The translations under genes and the position numbers were made by a program. A stretch of 59,288 nucleotides of DNA from NCBI GenBank assembly GCA_028819255.1, contig JAPPMB010000036.1, forward strand, positions 1-59,288, written 5' to 3'. This DNA comes from Bryobacterales bacterium (lineage in GTDB: Bacteria > Acidobacteriota > Terriglobia > Bryobacterales > UBA6623). This document shows, in pieces, positions 36,228-45,514 of this stretch. The notes under the pieces were generated by a model. The model was not told the DNA's origin and made no database searches. It saw only the letters and a list, made by a program, of their open reading frames with translations. Numbering within the stretch: the stretch's first letter is position 1; each line of letters begins with the position of its first letter.

Positions 36228-37127
36228 CTAATATGATTTCAAAGCTTTCTCATCTCCAAGAGATTCTATGAGTTTCTTGAGGCCATCAATGTTCTGTTTG
36301 AGACTCAATTCTGCATCCAATTCGTTGCGATGATCAAGTATGCCCACAGGTCCATTGTACCCACTGTCCTGTACCATCTTCAACATCTCAAGTTCGTGAT
36401 CGCCTTCACCCAGAGGCAGGATCTTTGGGCCTTTTTTGCGCATGCCGTTCAAATTGAGGCAGAGCAGGTGGTGTCTCATCATTTTCAGTAGTGCCGGAAA
36501 CCGGTCGATATGCTCATGGCCATGATGGAAATTGTAAACGATGCCCACATTGTCCATCCTTGTCCGCCTGATGATCTCCATCTGATTCTCAGGCTCTCCG
36601 AACCAGCCACCATGGTTATACAGCCCCACCGAGCACTGGAGTTCTTTCGCCCTCTTTGCGATATAGGAGACAACCTTGGTTGTCCGTACAATCCTCTCTT
36701 CCTGACTGAGTTCGTCGAATTCGTTGGATTCGCTTAATAGCGTCCAGAGTTGAGTCTTGAGACCGCGGCGCTTGATCAGATCGAAGATCGTGTGAATCAC
36801 CGTGTCTTTCTCGGGCTCCATGCCGGTCGCCATCCAGAAAGCCGTGAGTTCAATGCCGTGGTTCTGTAGAGCGTCAATCTCTAGGTCAAAGGTGCGGATA
36901 TGCTGGTCTCGGAAATCGTAGGCCAATTTCTTGATACCAAGCCGATCCAACATTTGCGCCCGCTCTTCCGGACCGCGGTTCGCAGCATCGAACGGCACAA
37001 TGCACCACGCCACTAGGTTGTCCTTGGCGAAGACGGACGTTCTGTCCGCTCCTGAGACTGGCAACGCTGTGGCGGCAACGAGCAGGGACAGCGCGAGTGC
37101 GCGAGAATTACACACTCTTTGATTCAT
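36228..37127 (-). CDS. Exported TIM-barrel sugar isomerase-like protein (AT-rich block)
   Basis: A 299-residue protein with a signal peptide ('ALALSLLVAATALPVSGADR'). The barrel motifs 'CSVGLYNHGGWFGEPENQ', 'NVGIVYNFHHGHEHIDRF', 'LLCLNLNGMRKKGPKILPLG' and 'GPVGILDHRNELDAE' resemble xylose isomerase-like proteins of Planctomycetes and Acidobacteriota. The metal ligands are partly replaced, with H and N rather than the usual E and D. GGAGG seven bases before the ATG fixes the start. Local GC is near 45-50 percent in hand-counted lines, against about 70 percent in ftsH, suggesting transfer. The substrate is unknown. Confidence 0.8.
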   Translation of the reverse strand: MNQRVCNSRALALSLLVAATALPVSGADRTSVFAKDNLVAWCIVPFDAANRGPEERAQMLDRLGIKKLAYDFRDQHIRTFDLEIDALQNHGIELTAFWMATGMEPEKDTVIHTIFDLIKRRGLKTQLWTLLSESNEFDELSQEERIVRTTKVVSYIAKRAKELQCSVGLYNHGGWFGEPENQMEIIRRTRMDNVGIVYNFHHGHEHIDRFPALLKMMRHHLLCLNLNGMRKKGPKILPLGEGDHELEMLKMVQDSGYNGPVGILDHRNELDAELSLKQNIDGLKKLIESLGDEKALKSY

Positions 37128-37760
37128 GTTGGTACCTCCTACTGTGAATCGGGGAGTGCCCACGCCACGCTCTTTGGGGAGGGCTTCCCCCTTTCGTATC
37201 CATGGCTGCAATTCGCCGGCGCGTTCGTTTGGCAGTCTTGGGCTTCTTGTCCCAGAGAAGGTGGAGTCTCTTGAGAAATCCGAGCGATCTCAGCCGGAAC
37301 TGCTCAAATCGAAAGTGCCCAGCGGCCCGCGAAGTATGGAGAAGACGCCGGTCTAGGGGTAAAGACCAAGCTCTCCCTGATGTTGTCGACGACCTCCAGC
37401 CGGTCCAAGGCCTCGAGGGTCTCCCCAACGTTCTCACCTCACACCGAAGGCTGGCCTGCCGCGTGCCGCTTAGTCGCTGGGAGTGGTGACGGGGCGAGCG
37501 CGGACGGACTAGTGGCAGGCGAATCAAGAAACGAACGAGACTCACAACGAGGGGGCCGCTCCACGAGGGCAATTCATGGAGAAGGACCGAACCGGAAACG
37601 GCAGAACAATAGTAACTTACAAGGTGCGAGCAATCGGAGCGGCCGAGCGCTGAGCTCTCCGAACGAACGGACCGCTGCCGGTCCGCGAATTCCAACACAT
37701 CACTGCGGAGCTCCTTCTTCCACGACCGGTATCTGATACTCCGCTGGGCTCTCAGGACCC
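37128..37760. other. Intergenic with traces of decayed coding sequence
   Basis: No intact gene is present. On the minus strand, about 37312-37436 reads as a protein-like tail ('ENVGETLEALDRLEVVDNI' then 'RESLVFTPRPASSPYFAG') ending in TGA, with a stop just before it. It may be the end of an unidentified decayed gene. Confidence 0.4.
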
Positions 37761-37961
37761 TTACCGCTTCGGGGGGCGACGAAATTCCAGCTCGTCGACT
37801 TTCCCCGGCGTGCCCAACCCAAGACGGACGCGCGAGTTGTTGAGAGGATGGTAGCAGTTGACTAATTGGCTCTTGCCGGCGTTCCGGTCGGCGCGCCCGG
37901 TGCCCACGGCGTTGAATTCGGCGATCAACAACCACTGCGCCGCCTGCGGCGGGTGCGGCAT
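37761..37961 (-). pseudogene. Decayed C-terminus of an ASPIC/UnbV (CRTAC1-type) protein
   Basis: The minus-strand frame reads 'FNAVGTGRADRNAGKSQLV', then 'YHPLNNSRVRLGLG' and 'TPGKVDELEFRRPPKR'. This lines up with the ASPIC/UnbV domain pattern 'NxxAxGxxV-V-AGGxxQ ... S-NDxRVHFGLGxAxxVDxLEVRWPSG', as in the intact protein at 48-50 kb. The frame stops right after the position of 'RWPSG', and the FG-GAP repeats are missing upstream. Confidence 0.5.
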
Positions 37962-38280
37962 CGGGCGAAGCGGAAGCGAGCGGCGCTGTGACTGGCCTCG
38001 CAGCAGCTGTGCAGGTGACCGGAAATTGCCCCCGGGGGGCGAAGCCAGCTAGCGGGGCACTCGCTCGGCGAAATCGCCTCGGAAGGACCGCAGTCATCGT
38101 GTTCCGGCGAGCGAGGGGGCAGAATCATCCCTGACCCAGCACCATGACCATCCATGTGCCGGCCTGTCTGGGGATCTCTCGGCCCGAATGACGGGTTCTG
38201 CCAAGGGCACCAGTTAGAGAACGCGACACCGAGAGTCTCGTCATAGCATCGGCACCAGACGTGTACTTGCCCATCAGCGA
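37962..38280. other. Intergenic, nothing recognised
   Basis: Non-coding sequence upstream of the ASPIC/UnbV remnant and at the 3' end of the Gfo/Idh gene. No RNA gene or clear terminator was seen. Confidence 0.45.
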
Positions 38281-39444
38281 CTAGGCACCTGCCACCTGCA
38301 CTCGGCGACCCTCACCAGCCGATTCCAGCGCAGCGTCCAGAACCTGCATTTCACGAACTCCGTCATGGAAGTTCGGCCTGATCGCGTGACCTTGGTGAAT
38401 GGCAGTCAGGAAGTCTGCCATCGCATGAACAAAGGTGTGTTCATATCCGATGATGTGACCCGGAGGCCACCAGTGACCCACATATGGATGCAGCTCCTCG
38501 GTGGCTAGGATCGTACGGAATCCCTGGGCATGTGCCGCGTCTCTCGCGGAAAAGAACTGGAGTTCATTCATGCGCTCTAGATTAAACACCAAGCTGCCAC
38601 CACTACCGTAGATTTCGAAACAATTGTGATTTTTGCGGCCAAGTGCAAACCGCGAAGATTCGAAGGATCCCAGTGCTCCATTGTCAAATTCGGCTAGTAC
38701 AAACGCCGCATCGTCCACCGTAACATCTCCCATGGACTGGGAGCTGGACCCGGCTTGGAACGCGCCACTGGTTCCCTTGAGAGGCAAGGGCCGTTCGCTG
38801 ATGAATCGTGCCGTCATGGCAGTCACGCTCGTGATCTCGCCCACCAAGTAACGGGCTAGGTCAACCAGATGAGAGTTTAGATCGAAGTGGGATCCGGCAC
38901 CCGCACACTCTTTGCGAAGCTGCCAGGTAAGTGGAAATTCTCTGTCGGTAATCCACGACTGCAGATAGGTTCCCCGCCAATGGAATACACGTCCGATTGC
39001 ATCCTCGTCAATCAGTTGCTTTGCCAGCGTGACTGCGGGGCATCGACGGTAATTATGGTTGAGATAATGTACGATTCCCGCTTTCGTAGCGGCCTCGCAC
39101 ATCTCGATGGATTGGCGGGAGTCAAGGGCCACAGGTTTCTCGCAGAACAGGTGCTTTCCAGCTTGCGCCGCTGCTACCGCAATATCTCGATGCAGATACG
39201 TAGGCACAGCAATATCCACGATATCGACGTCGTCGCGTGTGACCACGTCCCGCCAGTCCGTCGAGATCGATTCCCACCCCCAGGTCTCGGCAAAGTTTCG
39301 AAGTGGCTCTTCGTGGGTAGCGCAAGCGACCTTTAGTATGGGCGTGAACGGGATATCAAAGAACTGTGCCACCTTGGCCCAAGCATTACTATGTGCTTTG
39401 CCCATGAAACGGCTTCCGATCAGTGCGACGTTAATGGGTCTCAA
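38281..39444 (-). CDS. Gfo/Idh/MocA family NAD(P)-dependent oxidoreductase
   Basis: A sugar or inositol dehydrogenase-like enzyme of 387 residues. The Rossmann domain starts 'NVALIGSRFMGKAHSNAW' (GxxxMGxxH variant). 'VDIVDIAVPTYLHRDIAVAA' and the catalytic lysine motif 'HLFCEKPVALD' follow. The C-terminal domain has 'GAGSHFDLNSHLVDLARYL' with the usual D and H. It starts at a TTG whose TTGA overlaps the stop of the upstream isomerase-like gene, so the two are cotranscribed and likely act on the same sugar or its keto form. The block is AT-richer than its surroundings (about 48 percent GC in one hand-counted line). Confidence 0.9.
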   Translation of the reverse strand: MRPINVALIGSRFMGKAHSNAWAKVAQFFDIPFTPILKVACATHEEPLRNFAETWGWESISTDWRDVVTRDDVDIVDIAVPTYLHRDIAVAAAQAGKHLFCEKPVALDSRQSIEMCEAATKAGIVHYLNHNYRRCPAVTLAKQLIDEDAIGRVFHWRGTYLQSWITDREFPLTWQLRKECAGAGSHFDLNSHLVDLARYLVGEITSVTAMTARFISERPLPLKGTSGAFQAGSSSQSMGDVTVDDAAFVLAEFDNGALGSFESSRFALGRKNHNCFEIYGSGGSLVFNLERMNELQFFSARDAAHAQGFRTILATEELHPYVGHWWPPGHIIGYEHTFVHAMADFLTAIHQGHAIRPNFHDGVREMQVLDAALESAGEGRRVQVAGA

Positions 39445-40337
39445 GGTGCCTCAACTCCATCTATCGACTCGGGACTGTCCGAGACTACGGCCACAATTCT
39501 CCTTAGTTCCTTTACGCTGTCTTCAACAGCGGCATCTTCGTCGCCCAGATAGTCGGGGTGAAGAAAATCGATCTCTACTGCTAGGAATCCGTCATAATCA
39601 GCCTGACGGAGGAGGCGAGCCAACTCGACGTTATCGACCACTCCATCTCCGACGGGAGTGCAGGAGAAAAAGTACCACTCATCCGCTGGTACTCCCTTCT
39701 GAACTTTCAGATCTTTGATGTGAGTAGCATAGACGTGTGGAGCTAACTTTTTCATACCCTTTACGGGGTCATCCAGTAGACGCAAGAAGTTCCCTGTGTC
39801 GAAGTTGAGACCCAGATAGGACGAGTCAACTGCATTGAGGATCTGGAGAATCTCGTCCGATGTGAAGTCGATATGGTTCTCCAATGCCATTCTGATTCCG
39901 TAGTCTTCGGCCACTAGGACTGCCTTACGGAACATCGCTGCCAGTCGTTGGATCTGGGGGCCGTGGGGCTCATTTCGGAACATGAGGCTGCTGCCAACCA
40001 CGCGCATTACTTGGGCACCAATGTTGCGTGCTTGTTCGAAGCTTTCGACCATCTCTTCAAACGCCTCGGTGTTCTTGCCACCTTCGAGCCCGTCGGGATG
40101 ACCCCAGGCATACACTCGGTCCATGCCGTAGTCGTCTAGACGGTCCTTCACACTGCTCAAATAGCCCGGATCCTTGTTTGGGATGAAGCAAGACTCTAAG
40201 GAAACCCCATCCACGGCGAGCCCGTGGGCGCGATCAAGGAAGTCCTCTAGCGTCATTGTGTGCGATGGTGTGGACTGCTGCGGATAGATCTCTCCGAAAT
40301 AGCGATGGTAGCAGTAGCTGTCGATTCCGATCTTCAT
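39441..40337 (-). CDS. Sugar phosphate isomerase/epimerase (xylose isomerase-like)
   Basis: A cytoplasmic TIM-barrel of 298 residues, starting 'MKIGIDSYCYHRYFGEIYP'. The metal and substrate residues fit the family: 'GIRMALENHIDFTSDEILQ' (E), 'YLGLNFDTGNFLRL' (D), 'VYATHIKDLKVQ' (H) and 'GFLAVEIDFLHPDY' (E). It is the first gene of a two-gene unit with the Gfo/Idh oxidoreductase, a common sugar catabolic pairing. The start is uncertain: an ATG at 40358 with a distant GGAG adds seven residues. The base composition is AT-richer, like its partner. Confidence 0.88.
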   Translation of the reverse strand: MKIGIDSYCYHRYFGEIYPQQSTPSHTMTLEDFLDRAHGLAVDGVSLESCFIPNKDPGYLSSVKDRLDDYGMDRVYAWGHPDGLEGGKNTEAFEEMVESFEQARNIGAQVMRVVGSSLMFRNEPHGPQIQRLAAMFRKAVLVAEDYGIRMALENHIDFTSDEILQILNAVDSSYLGLNFDTGNFLRLLDDPVKGMKKLAPHVYATHIKDLKVQKGVPADEWYFFSCTPVGDGVVDNVELARLLRQADYDGFLAVEIDFLHPDYLGDEDAAVEDSVKELRRIVAVVSDSPESIDGVEAP

Positions 40338-40573
40338 CGATGAGCTGTCACGTTCCATACCGGTCACCAACTCCTGGATTGCTCTAGTAAACATCCCCGG
40401 TCTCTGCCGCGCCGAATCGGCGGCCGTCCGGACTTCTTGTTGCATTGCCGCTTGTCGACATTCCAATGGATGGCAGCCGTGGGACTCCGTCCGGACTTGT
40501 CGCGGGTTGGTAGGCGCAGACTTGATGGCCTCATGCTGTTCCGGTGCATCGATCTCCTACGCCAATCGACAAC

Positions 40574-40765
40574 GGGACCCACAGCTGCATCGCGCGCCAG
40601 GGCTACCACCTCCGGCACAACTCCGGGCACGGCTCCGACGGCCTGGCCAACCTGCTGGTCTTCGCCTTCCACTCCGTGCTCGACAGCCTGCGCGGCTTGT
40701 GGTGCCAGATCCGCACCGAGCTCGTCACGCACCGCCACTTCTTCGGGCACTTGCGCGTCAGCAAG
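40574..40765 (+). pseudogene. Transposase C-terminal remnant
   Basis: The frame reads 'ARQGYHLRHNSGHGSDGLAN', then 'LLVFAFHSVLDSLRGLW' and 'THRHFFGHLRV'. This is the C-terminal part of DDE transposases that read 'K-HGYHLEHNFGHG...LAFAFHTVLDL...RRRFFEHLR'. A few residues of the leucine-rich helix are deleted, and the upstream catalytic domain is missing. No inverted repeats were identified. Confidence 0.6.
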
Positions 40766-41308
40766 GGTACGCCGGACAAGAATGCCCCCTGCCCGTCCCC
40801 GGCCTGCGGGAAGACGGGAGCGCGAGAGCGAGCACAAACCAACAGCAGGCGAGGCAAGGTACCGGCTGGCGAAACAACAGAGCCTGACAGAAATTACGTG
40901 TATGGGTTGCCACTGTAGCGCACCGGCAGGACGAGTTCCAGGCGGGCAGTGAGAGGGACGTCCTCCGCAGGGGCCACAGGGCGCGCGCTGCGCGCTGAGA
41001 GAGAAGCGGCCGGGGACGGCCTCTTCGCCAGGACAGGTTTGGGAACCCCGGGGTGCGGCTGGTTGGGGCGGGTCATCGCGGCTGGATCTGGAAGCGGTCC
41101 TTGAAGAGGATGGCGAACTCGCGGCGGTGCTTCGCATCGCATCGGCACTGCACAGGCTGATCGTGGAGCCTCCGGTGCCGACGAAGGACGCCATTTCGGC
41201 CGCGTTCCCGTCCGAGCAGAATGTAGTCCGGCCTCTCTGTCGGTCCTTGGGACCGCCTGACCTTCCCCTTGCCTGCACACCACGGCGTTACTGACGCCTC
41301 CCAGCGGC
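40766..41308. other. Intergenic with a possible second coding fragment
   Basis: No intact gene is seen. On the minus strand, about 41083-41157 encodes 'KHRREFAILFKDRFQIQPR' and a stop, a protein-like C-terminus of unknown origin that may belong to a second decayed mobile element. Confidence 0.35.
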
Positions 41309-41314
41309 TATACT
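41309..41314 (+). promoter_or_regulatory. -10-like hexamer TATACT before hicBA
   Basis: TATACT lies 27 bases before the hicB GTG. GAGAGGG between them gives a ribosome site, so unlike many genes here this transcript would have a leader. Confidence 0.4.
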
Positions 41315-41341
41315 TGCCGACAAGAGAGGGAATTCGCGTTC

Positions 41342-41551
41342 GTGCGTCGCTATACGGCAGTCATCGAGCGGTGCGCCGACACGGGGTACTACGTGGCATA
41401 CGTTCCGGGATTTCCAGGTGCGCACAGCCAAGGCGAGGATCTGGCCGAACTCGGCCAAAACCTGAAGGAAGTGATCTCAATGTTGCTCGAAGACGGAGAG
41501 CCGGAAATGTACGCGGAGTTCATCGGCACCAAGGAACTCGTCCTCGCCTGA
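41342..41551 (+). CDS. hicB: HicB family antitoxin
   Basis: A 69-residue RNase H-like-fold antitoxin. The pattern 'YTAVIERCADTGYYVAYVPG', 'FPGAHSQGEDLAELGQNL' and 'KEVISMLLEDGEP' is that of short HicB proteins without a separate DNA-binding domain. It would bind and neutralise the HicA mRNA interferase encoded six bases downstream. The order antitoxin-then-toxin is the reverse of E. coli hicAB but common elsewhere. The start is a GTG with GAGAGGG upstream. Confidence 0.85.
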   Translation: MRRYTAVIERCADTGYYVAYVPGFPGAHSQGEDLAELGQNLKEVISMLLEDGEPEMYAEFIGTKELVLA

Positions 41552-41557
41552 TTCCGC

Positions 41558-41791
41558 GTGGGTTCGATCCCGGTCTGGAAGCCGCGCCGTGTCATTGCTC
41601 GCCTTCTCGCATTGGGATTCAAGGCGGTGCGCCAGCGAGGGTCGCACAGGCAGTTCCGCCACAGAGACGGTCGTGTGACCACCATGCCCGTGCATCGAGG
41701 CCGCGACATTTCTCCTGTCTTGCTCAGAAGGATCGCCCGCGACGTCGGTCTCAGCGTGCGCGAATTCGTTGAGACCTCCGACCGCGGATGA
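41558..41791 (+). CDS. hicA: HicA family mRNA interferase toxin
   Basis: A 77-residue double-stranded-RNA-binding-like toxin that cleaves mRNA. The family signature is complete: 'KPRRVIARLLALGFKAVRQ', then 'RGSHRQFRH' with the catalytic histidine, and 'TTMPVHRGRDISPVLLRRI'. A typical C-terminal helix 'DVGLSVREFVE' follows. It starts at a GTG six bases after hicB. The pair appears intact and sits between decayed mobile DNA and the TonB receptor gene. Confidence 0.88.
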   Translation: MGSIPVWKPRRVIARLLALGFKAVRQRGSHRQFRHRDGRVTTMPVHRGRDISPVLLRRIARDVGLSVREFVETSDRG

Positions 41792-41920
41792 TCGCCAAAG
41801 CGCACCAGCCGCGTCGTTGCGGAATCGACCGCCGATGGCCTGCGGGGGGCCCGTTCGCTGGCCCCCTTGGCGTCCCGAAGAATGGACTGACTCGGGCAGT
41901 CGCCCCGTTCGGGAACCCTT

Positions 41921-44900
41921 CTAGAAGGCCAGTCGCGCTCCCAGCTGGATTTGTCGCGCGGGAAACGTTGACGTGACCCGCCCGAACACAGAGGAGGCCA
42001 TGTTCCCGTTCACATTGCGCAGGTTGACCCGGTTGAGCGCGTTGAAGAACTCGAACCGCAGCTGCAGGTTCAATCGCTCGGTGAGTTGGTTGTTCTTGAT
42101 CAGCGAGAAATCGACGTTGATCATGCCTGGCCCCCGGTAGCCGTGGCGTGGCGAATTGCCCAGTGTCCCTGGGTTTGGCAGCGGGAAGTCCTCCCGCGCG
42201 TGCAGGCCCCTAATGAACTGCTGGCGGCTCGGCGTCCCGGACAAGGATCGAGACGAAGCGTTCGGGAAGTCGAAGTTCACGCCGTCGGCGTTGAAGTCGC
42301 CGCTGCCCGGCAGGAAGCCGACCACGTTGCCGCTCGCATCGCGCTCCGGCTGGAAGGGCGCTGAGCTGAAGATGTTGTAGGGAGGTCCGCTCTGCAGGAT
42401 CGCGATGGAACCGAACTGCCAGCCTCCGAGCACGTGCCGGCCGAACGGACCCAGACCCTGCGGCGCAGGGAGTTCGTACATGCCCGCGAACGAGAAGCGG
42501 TTGCGGAAGTCCCAGTCGGCCGGGGCCTTGAACCTGTGCAGGTCGTGCTGCGTGGGGGTCGCGTTCCCTGGATCCCGGTTCACACGCGAACCCGCTTGGC
42601 CGAGATCGTCCGTCTTGGAAAGCGTGTAGGAGGACTGGAACGAACCTCGGGTGGTGAAGCGGCCCCTAATGGAGACAATGACCGCGTTGTAGTCGACTTC
42701 GTTGGCGTTGCGCTCGTAGAACATGCGCCCGAAGCTCGGATTGAGGCGATCGAAGCTGCCGTCGAGAAGGTCGCCGGCGAAGCGGTTGAAGTCATGCCCC
42801 ACTAGTCCCCCGGTCGTCTTGGACCCGGAGAACATCGCACCCGCCACGAGATCGCCCCGCAGGCGCGTCTCGACGCCGATGTTGTAGTTGTAGGTGTCGC
42901 TCGCCTCGATGTTGCGGTCGATTCCTCCGACGGCCGCCCTGCCACCCAGCAGTCCGCCACGCTCATCAAGCTGGAGCACGTCGAACGTCGGCAGGACCCA
43001 GCCGTAGGGGAAGGTCAGCTGCGTGGCTCTCGAGAAGATCGGTTCCGGCGAATTGGGGTCGTCGCGTCGGGCCGACAACGATATCAGTCCGGGTGGGTTG
43101 CCACGTACGCGGTTGGCTTCCCCAAGGGGTATCCAGTCGTGGTACAGGCCTACGCCTCCCCTGATCGTCCAGTCGCCTTGGCCGGTGGGGTCCCAGGCGA
43201 AGCCGGCCCGCGGAGCGATGTTGTTGGTGACTCGGCCGGCGTAGATGCCGTCGTCTGTGAACGCAACCTTGGCGTTCGCAAACGCGTCGTTGACTGCATC
43301 AGCCGATCCCAGCGTCGAGAACCGTTGCGGCAGAAACACGTTGCCCAGGGGCACGCCCTTCTCCTGGTTCCTTGTGATGTTCCCGAAGTCATCCCAGCGA
43401 ATGCCGAATGTGAGCGTAAGGCGCTGCGTGGCTTTCCATTCGTCTTGGATGAAGAAGCCCCACGTGTTGAGGAGATGCTCGTATCCGCCCGGCCCCTCCC
43501 GGCCCGTCAGCGGGTCGATCCATGGCCCGCTCTGAGTGAACGGCTGGTCCGTCACGAGGTCGATCAGGTTGTTGAATCCGAGCGAGATGCGGCCGTACGT
43601 GTCATTGAACCGGGCGTCGTCGTCGCCCCACCAGCCGCTGACTCCCAGCTTCAGAGAATGGTTGCCCTTGAGCACCGTGACGACGTTCCGCCAGTTGAAG
43701 TTGTTCTGTATGAACACCGCCGGTCCCCATGCCGGACTGATTCCCAGGCTCTGGCCTTGGATGCCGATGCCCGGAATGTCGACGGGAATCGGCCCTCCGT
43801 CGGTCGACTCGTTGAACCCGCGCCAGCCGTCGACGTATCCCCAGCCGAAGCCGAACTCGTTCAGGACAGTCGGCGAGAACGTGTGCGTCCAGTTGCCCTG
43901 GAAGGAGTTCATGTGGCCGTCGTCCGTCGTGCTGAATCCCCTCCGGTTCACCTGCGTCTCGATGTCGTACTTCATCTTGTAGAAGTTGAAGTAGAGGCGG
44001 TCCGACGTGTTGTTCAGATACTGATCCACGCGCCCGTTGTACTGGTTGCCGTTGCGGAAGGGGCTGCTCACGAACCGACCTTCGTCGATCATTGGCAGAC
44101 TGCAGGGAACGAACCGTGTCGCATCCGATTCGCAGCCGGACGGTCCCCGCCCGAAGATGTCTTCGGCTGTGCGGGAGTTTCCGGTGGAAAAGGCGTTGAC
44201 CGGCGGGCGCTCGGCGAGGATCTGCGTCCCCAGCGAGTTCGGAAAGTTCTGCTGCGCCCAGTCCACGAATTGCCGGGACTCGAACGTCCGGACCGAGTCC
44301 GCCAGCGACCGCTCCGATCGAAGGCCCTCGAAGGATGCGAAGAAGAAGGTCCCGTTCTTGACGACCGGTCCGCCAATCGTGCCGTTCAGAATGTGCTTCT
44401 TGAACTTCTGCTTGTCGCGCGGAGAGAAGACCGTGCGGGCCGTCAGGCCCTGATCCGTGAAGAAGTGGCTGGCGGTCCCGTGGAACTCGTTCGAGCCGCC
44501 CTTGGTCGTGATCGCGATCTGCACGGAGCTGGCGTTCGTCTGCTCGACGCTGAACGTGTTGGTCTGAATTGAGACCTCTTCGATCGACTCCACATTCGGC
44601 GTGACGTTGGGGCGGCCCATGATGATGTTGCTGGTCATGTTCAGACCGTCGAGCGTATAGAGATTCCCGCTCGAGTTGCGGCCGTTTCCGCTCACCTCAA
44701 TCGCGACCTCCGTGTTGAAGTTGTCGGGCGGCCCCGTCGCGGTCCCTCCGGCGAGCAGTCCGTAACCGGTGATTCCGGGAGCCACGGCGGCAATACCGAG
44801 CATGTTGCGCGACCCGAACGGCAGGTCATCCAGCGCCTCCTCTTCGATCGTCGCCTGCAGGCGCGAGTCCGCAGTGTCCAGAACAGGCGCCTCCGCGGTC

Positions 44901-45253
44901 ACGACCACCCGTTCGGCCGCCGTCTGGACGTCGAGCTGCGCATTGACCTGTCCAGTCTGGTTGGTCAGCAGGTCGACTGCGATTACGACTTCCGTGAAGC
45001 CTTCTGCCTGGACACTGACCTCGTACTCGCCGGCCCCGAGGCTGGGGAAGCGGTACACCCCGGACGGGCCGCTCTCCGCTTGGCGCTCCACTCCCGTCGA
45101 CTCGTGGACGAGCACGATCTTCGCCCCGGGAATCACCGCACCGGACTGGTCGGTGACGGTTCCTTGAATACTGCTGCCGAACTGGGCCAGCGAGAAAGCC
45201 GGGAGTAGGGCCAGCATAAGAGCGGCGGACAGGGTGAACTGTTTGAGACGCAT
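41921..45253 (-). CDS. TonB-dependent receptor with N-terminal carboxypeptidase-regulatory domain
   Basis: An outer-membrane protein of 1110 residues. A signal peptide ('LSAALMLALLPAFSLAQFG') is followed by a Cna/CarboxypepD_reg-like domain (residues about 27-105: 'GTVTDQSGAVIPGAKIVLV', 'GVYRFPSLGAGEYEVSVQAEG'). A plug with 'NLYTLDGLNMTSNIIMGRPN' and 'IEEVSIQTNTFSVEQTNASS' comes next, then a long beta-barrel ending 'FPARQIQLGARLAF' with a terminal phenylalanine. This architecture is abundant in Acidobacteriota and is linked to uptake of large or glycan-derived substrates. GGAGGCA precedes the ATG. A perfect 21-bp palindrome lies 27 bases upstream. The gene runs in the same direction as the TPR and CRTAC1 genes farther upstream. 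Confidence 0.93.
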   Translation of the reverse strand: MRLKQFTLSAALMLALLPAFSLAQFGSSIQGTVTDQSGAVIPGAKIVLVHESTGVERQAESGPSGVYRFPSLGAGEYEVSVQAEGFTEVVIAVDLLTNQTGQVNAQLDVQTAAERVVVTAEAPVLDTADSRLQATIEEEALDDLPFGSRNMLGIAAVAPGITGYGLLAGGTATGPPDNFNTEVAIEVSGNGRNSSGNLYTLDGLNMTSNIIMGRPNVTPNVESIEEVSIQTNTFSVEQTNASSVQIAITTKGGSNEFHGTASHFFTDQGLTARTVFSPRDKQKFKKHILNGTIGGPVVKNGTFFFASFEGLRSERSLADSVRTFESRQFVDWAQQNFPNSLGTQILAERPPVNAFSTGNSRTAEDIFGRGPSGCESDATRFVPCSLPMIDEGRFVSSPFRNGNQYNGRVDQYLNNTSDRLYFNFYKMKYDIETQVNRRGFSTTDDGHMNSFQGNWTHTFSPTVLNEFGFGWGYVDGWRGFNESTDGGPIPVDIPGIGIQGQSLGISPAWGPAVFIQNNFNWRNVVTVLKGNHSLKLGVSGWWGDDDARFNDTYGRISLGFNNLIDLVTDQPFTQSGPWIDPLTGREGPGGYEHLLNTWGFFIQDEWKATQRLTLTFGIRWDDFGNITRNQEKGVPLGNVFLPQRFSTLGSADAVNDAFANAKVAFTDDGIYAGRVTNNIAPRAGFAWDPTGQGDWTIRGGVGLYHDWIPLGEANRVRGNPPGLISLSARRDDPNSPEPIFSRATQLTFPYGWVLPTFDVLQLDERGGLLGGRAAVGGIDRNIEASDTYNYNIGVETRLRGDLVAGAMFSGSKTTGGLVGHDFNRFAGDLLDGSFDRLNPSFGRMFYERNANEVDYNAVIVSIRGRFTTRGSFQSSYTLSKTDDLGQAGSRVNRDPGNATPTQHDLHRFKAPADWDFRNRFSFAGMYELPAPQGLGPFGRHVLGGWQFGSIAILQSGPPYNIFSSAPFQPERDASGNVVGFLPGSGDFNADGVNFDFPNASSRSLSGTPSRQQFIRGLHAREDFPLPNPGTLGNSPRHGYRGPGMINVDFSLIKNNQLTERLNLQLRFEFFNALNRVNLRNVNGNMASSVFGRVTSTFPARQIQLGARLAF

Positions 45254-45280
45254 TCATTGCCTCCGATCTGCGTTCTGCGA

Positions 45281-45301
45281 AGACATGCGATTCGCATGTC
45301 T
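45281..45301. promoter_or_regulatory. Perfect 21-bp palindrome upstream of TonB receptor
   Basis: AGACATGCGA-T-TCGCATGTCT is a perfect 10-bp inverted repeat with a one-base centre. It begins 27 bases before the receptor ATG and overlaps the place where the leader or promoter must be (a TAAGAT box lies just upstream on the minus strand, at 45308-45313). It has the size and form of a dimeric repressor operator. No regulator gene is adjacent. Confidence 0.6.
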
Positions 45302-45514
45302 ATGTGAATCTTAGCTCGAAGTCCCAACCGGCTTCCCTGGCCTCGGAGGAGCAAAGCAGTGCATTGAGGTCCGAAGCCAGAAGGTCGCAATCTCGAAATG
45401 CCGGCGACCGGCCCTCGCCGCAGGCTGCATTGCTCGCCAACGAATGCGTGAGCGCTTGCGGATCGCCGTTGCGCTCCAGCGTCGAGGCATAGGGCGCCGG
45501 GGTCTTGCCGGCTG

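Noticed and set aside
37108..38097. A 329-codon minus-strand frame in the 37-38 kb gap
   Set aside because: It is arginine- and serine-rich with no motif, and it conflicts with the ASPIC/UnbV-like remnant in another frame.
41558..41580. tRNA T-loop-like sequence GGTTCGATCCC
   Set aside because: It lies in the first codons of hicA, and no acceptor stem, D-arm or anticodon arm can be built around it.
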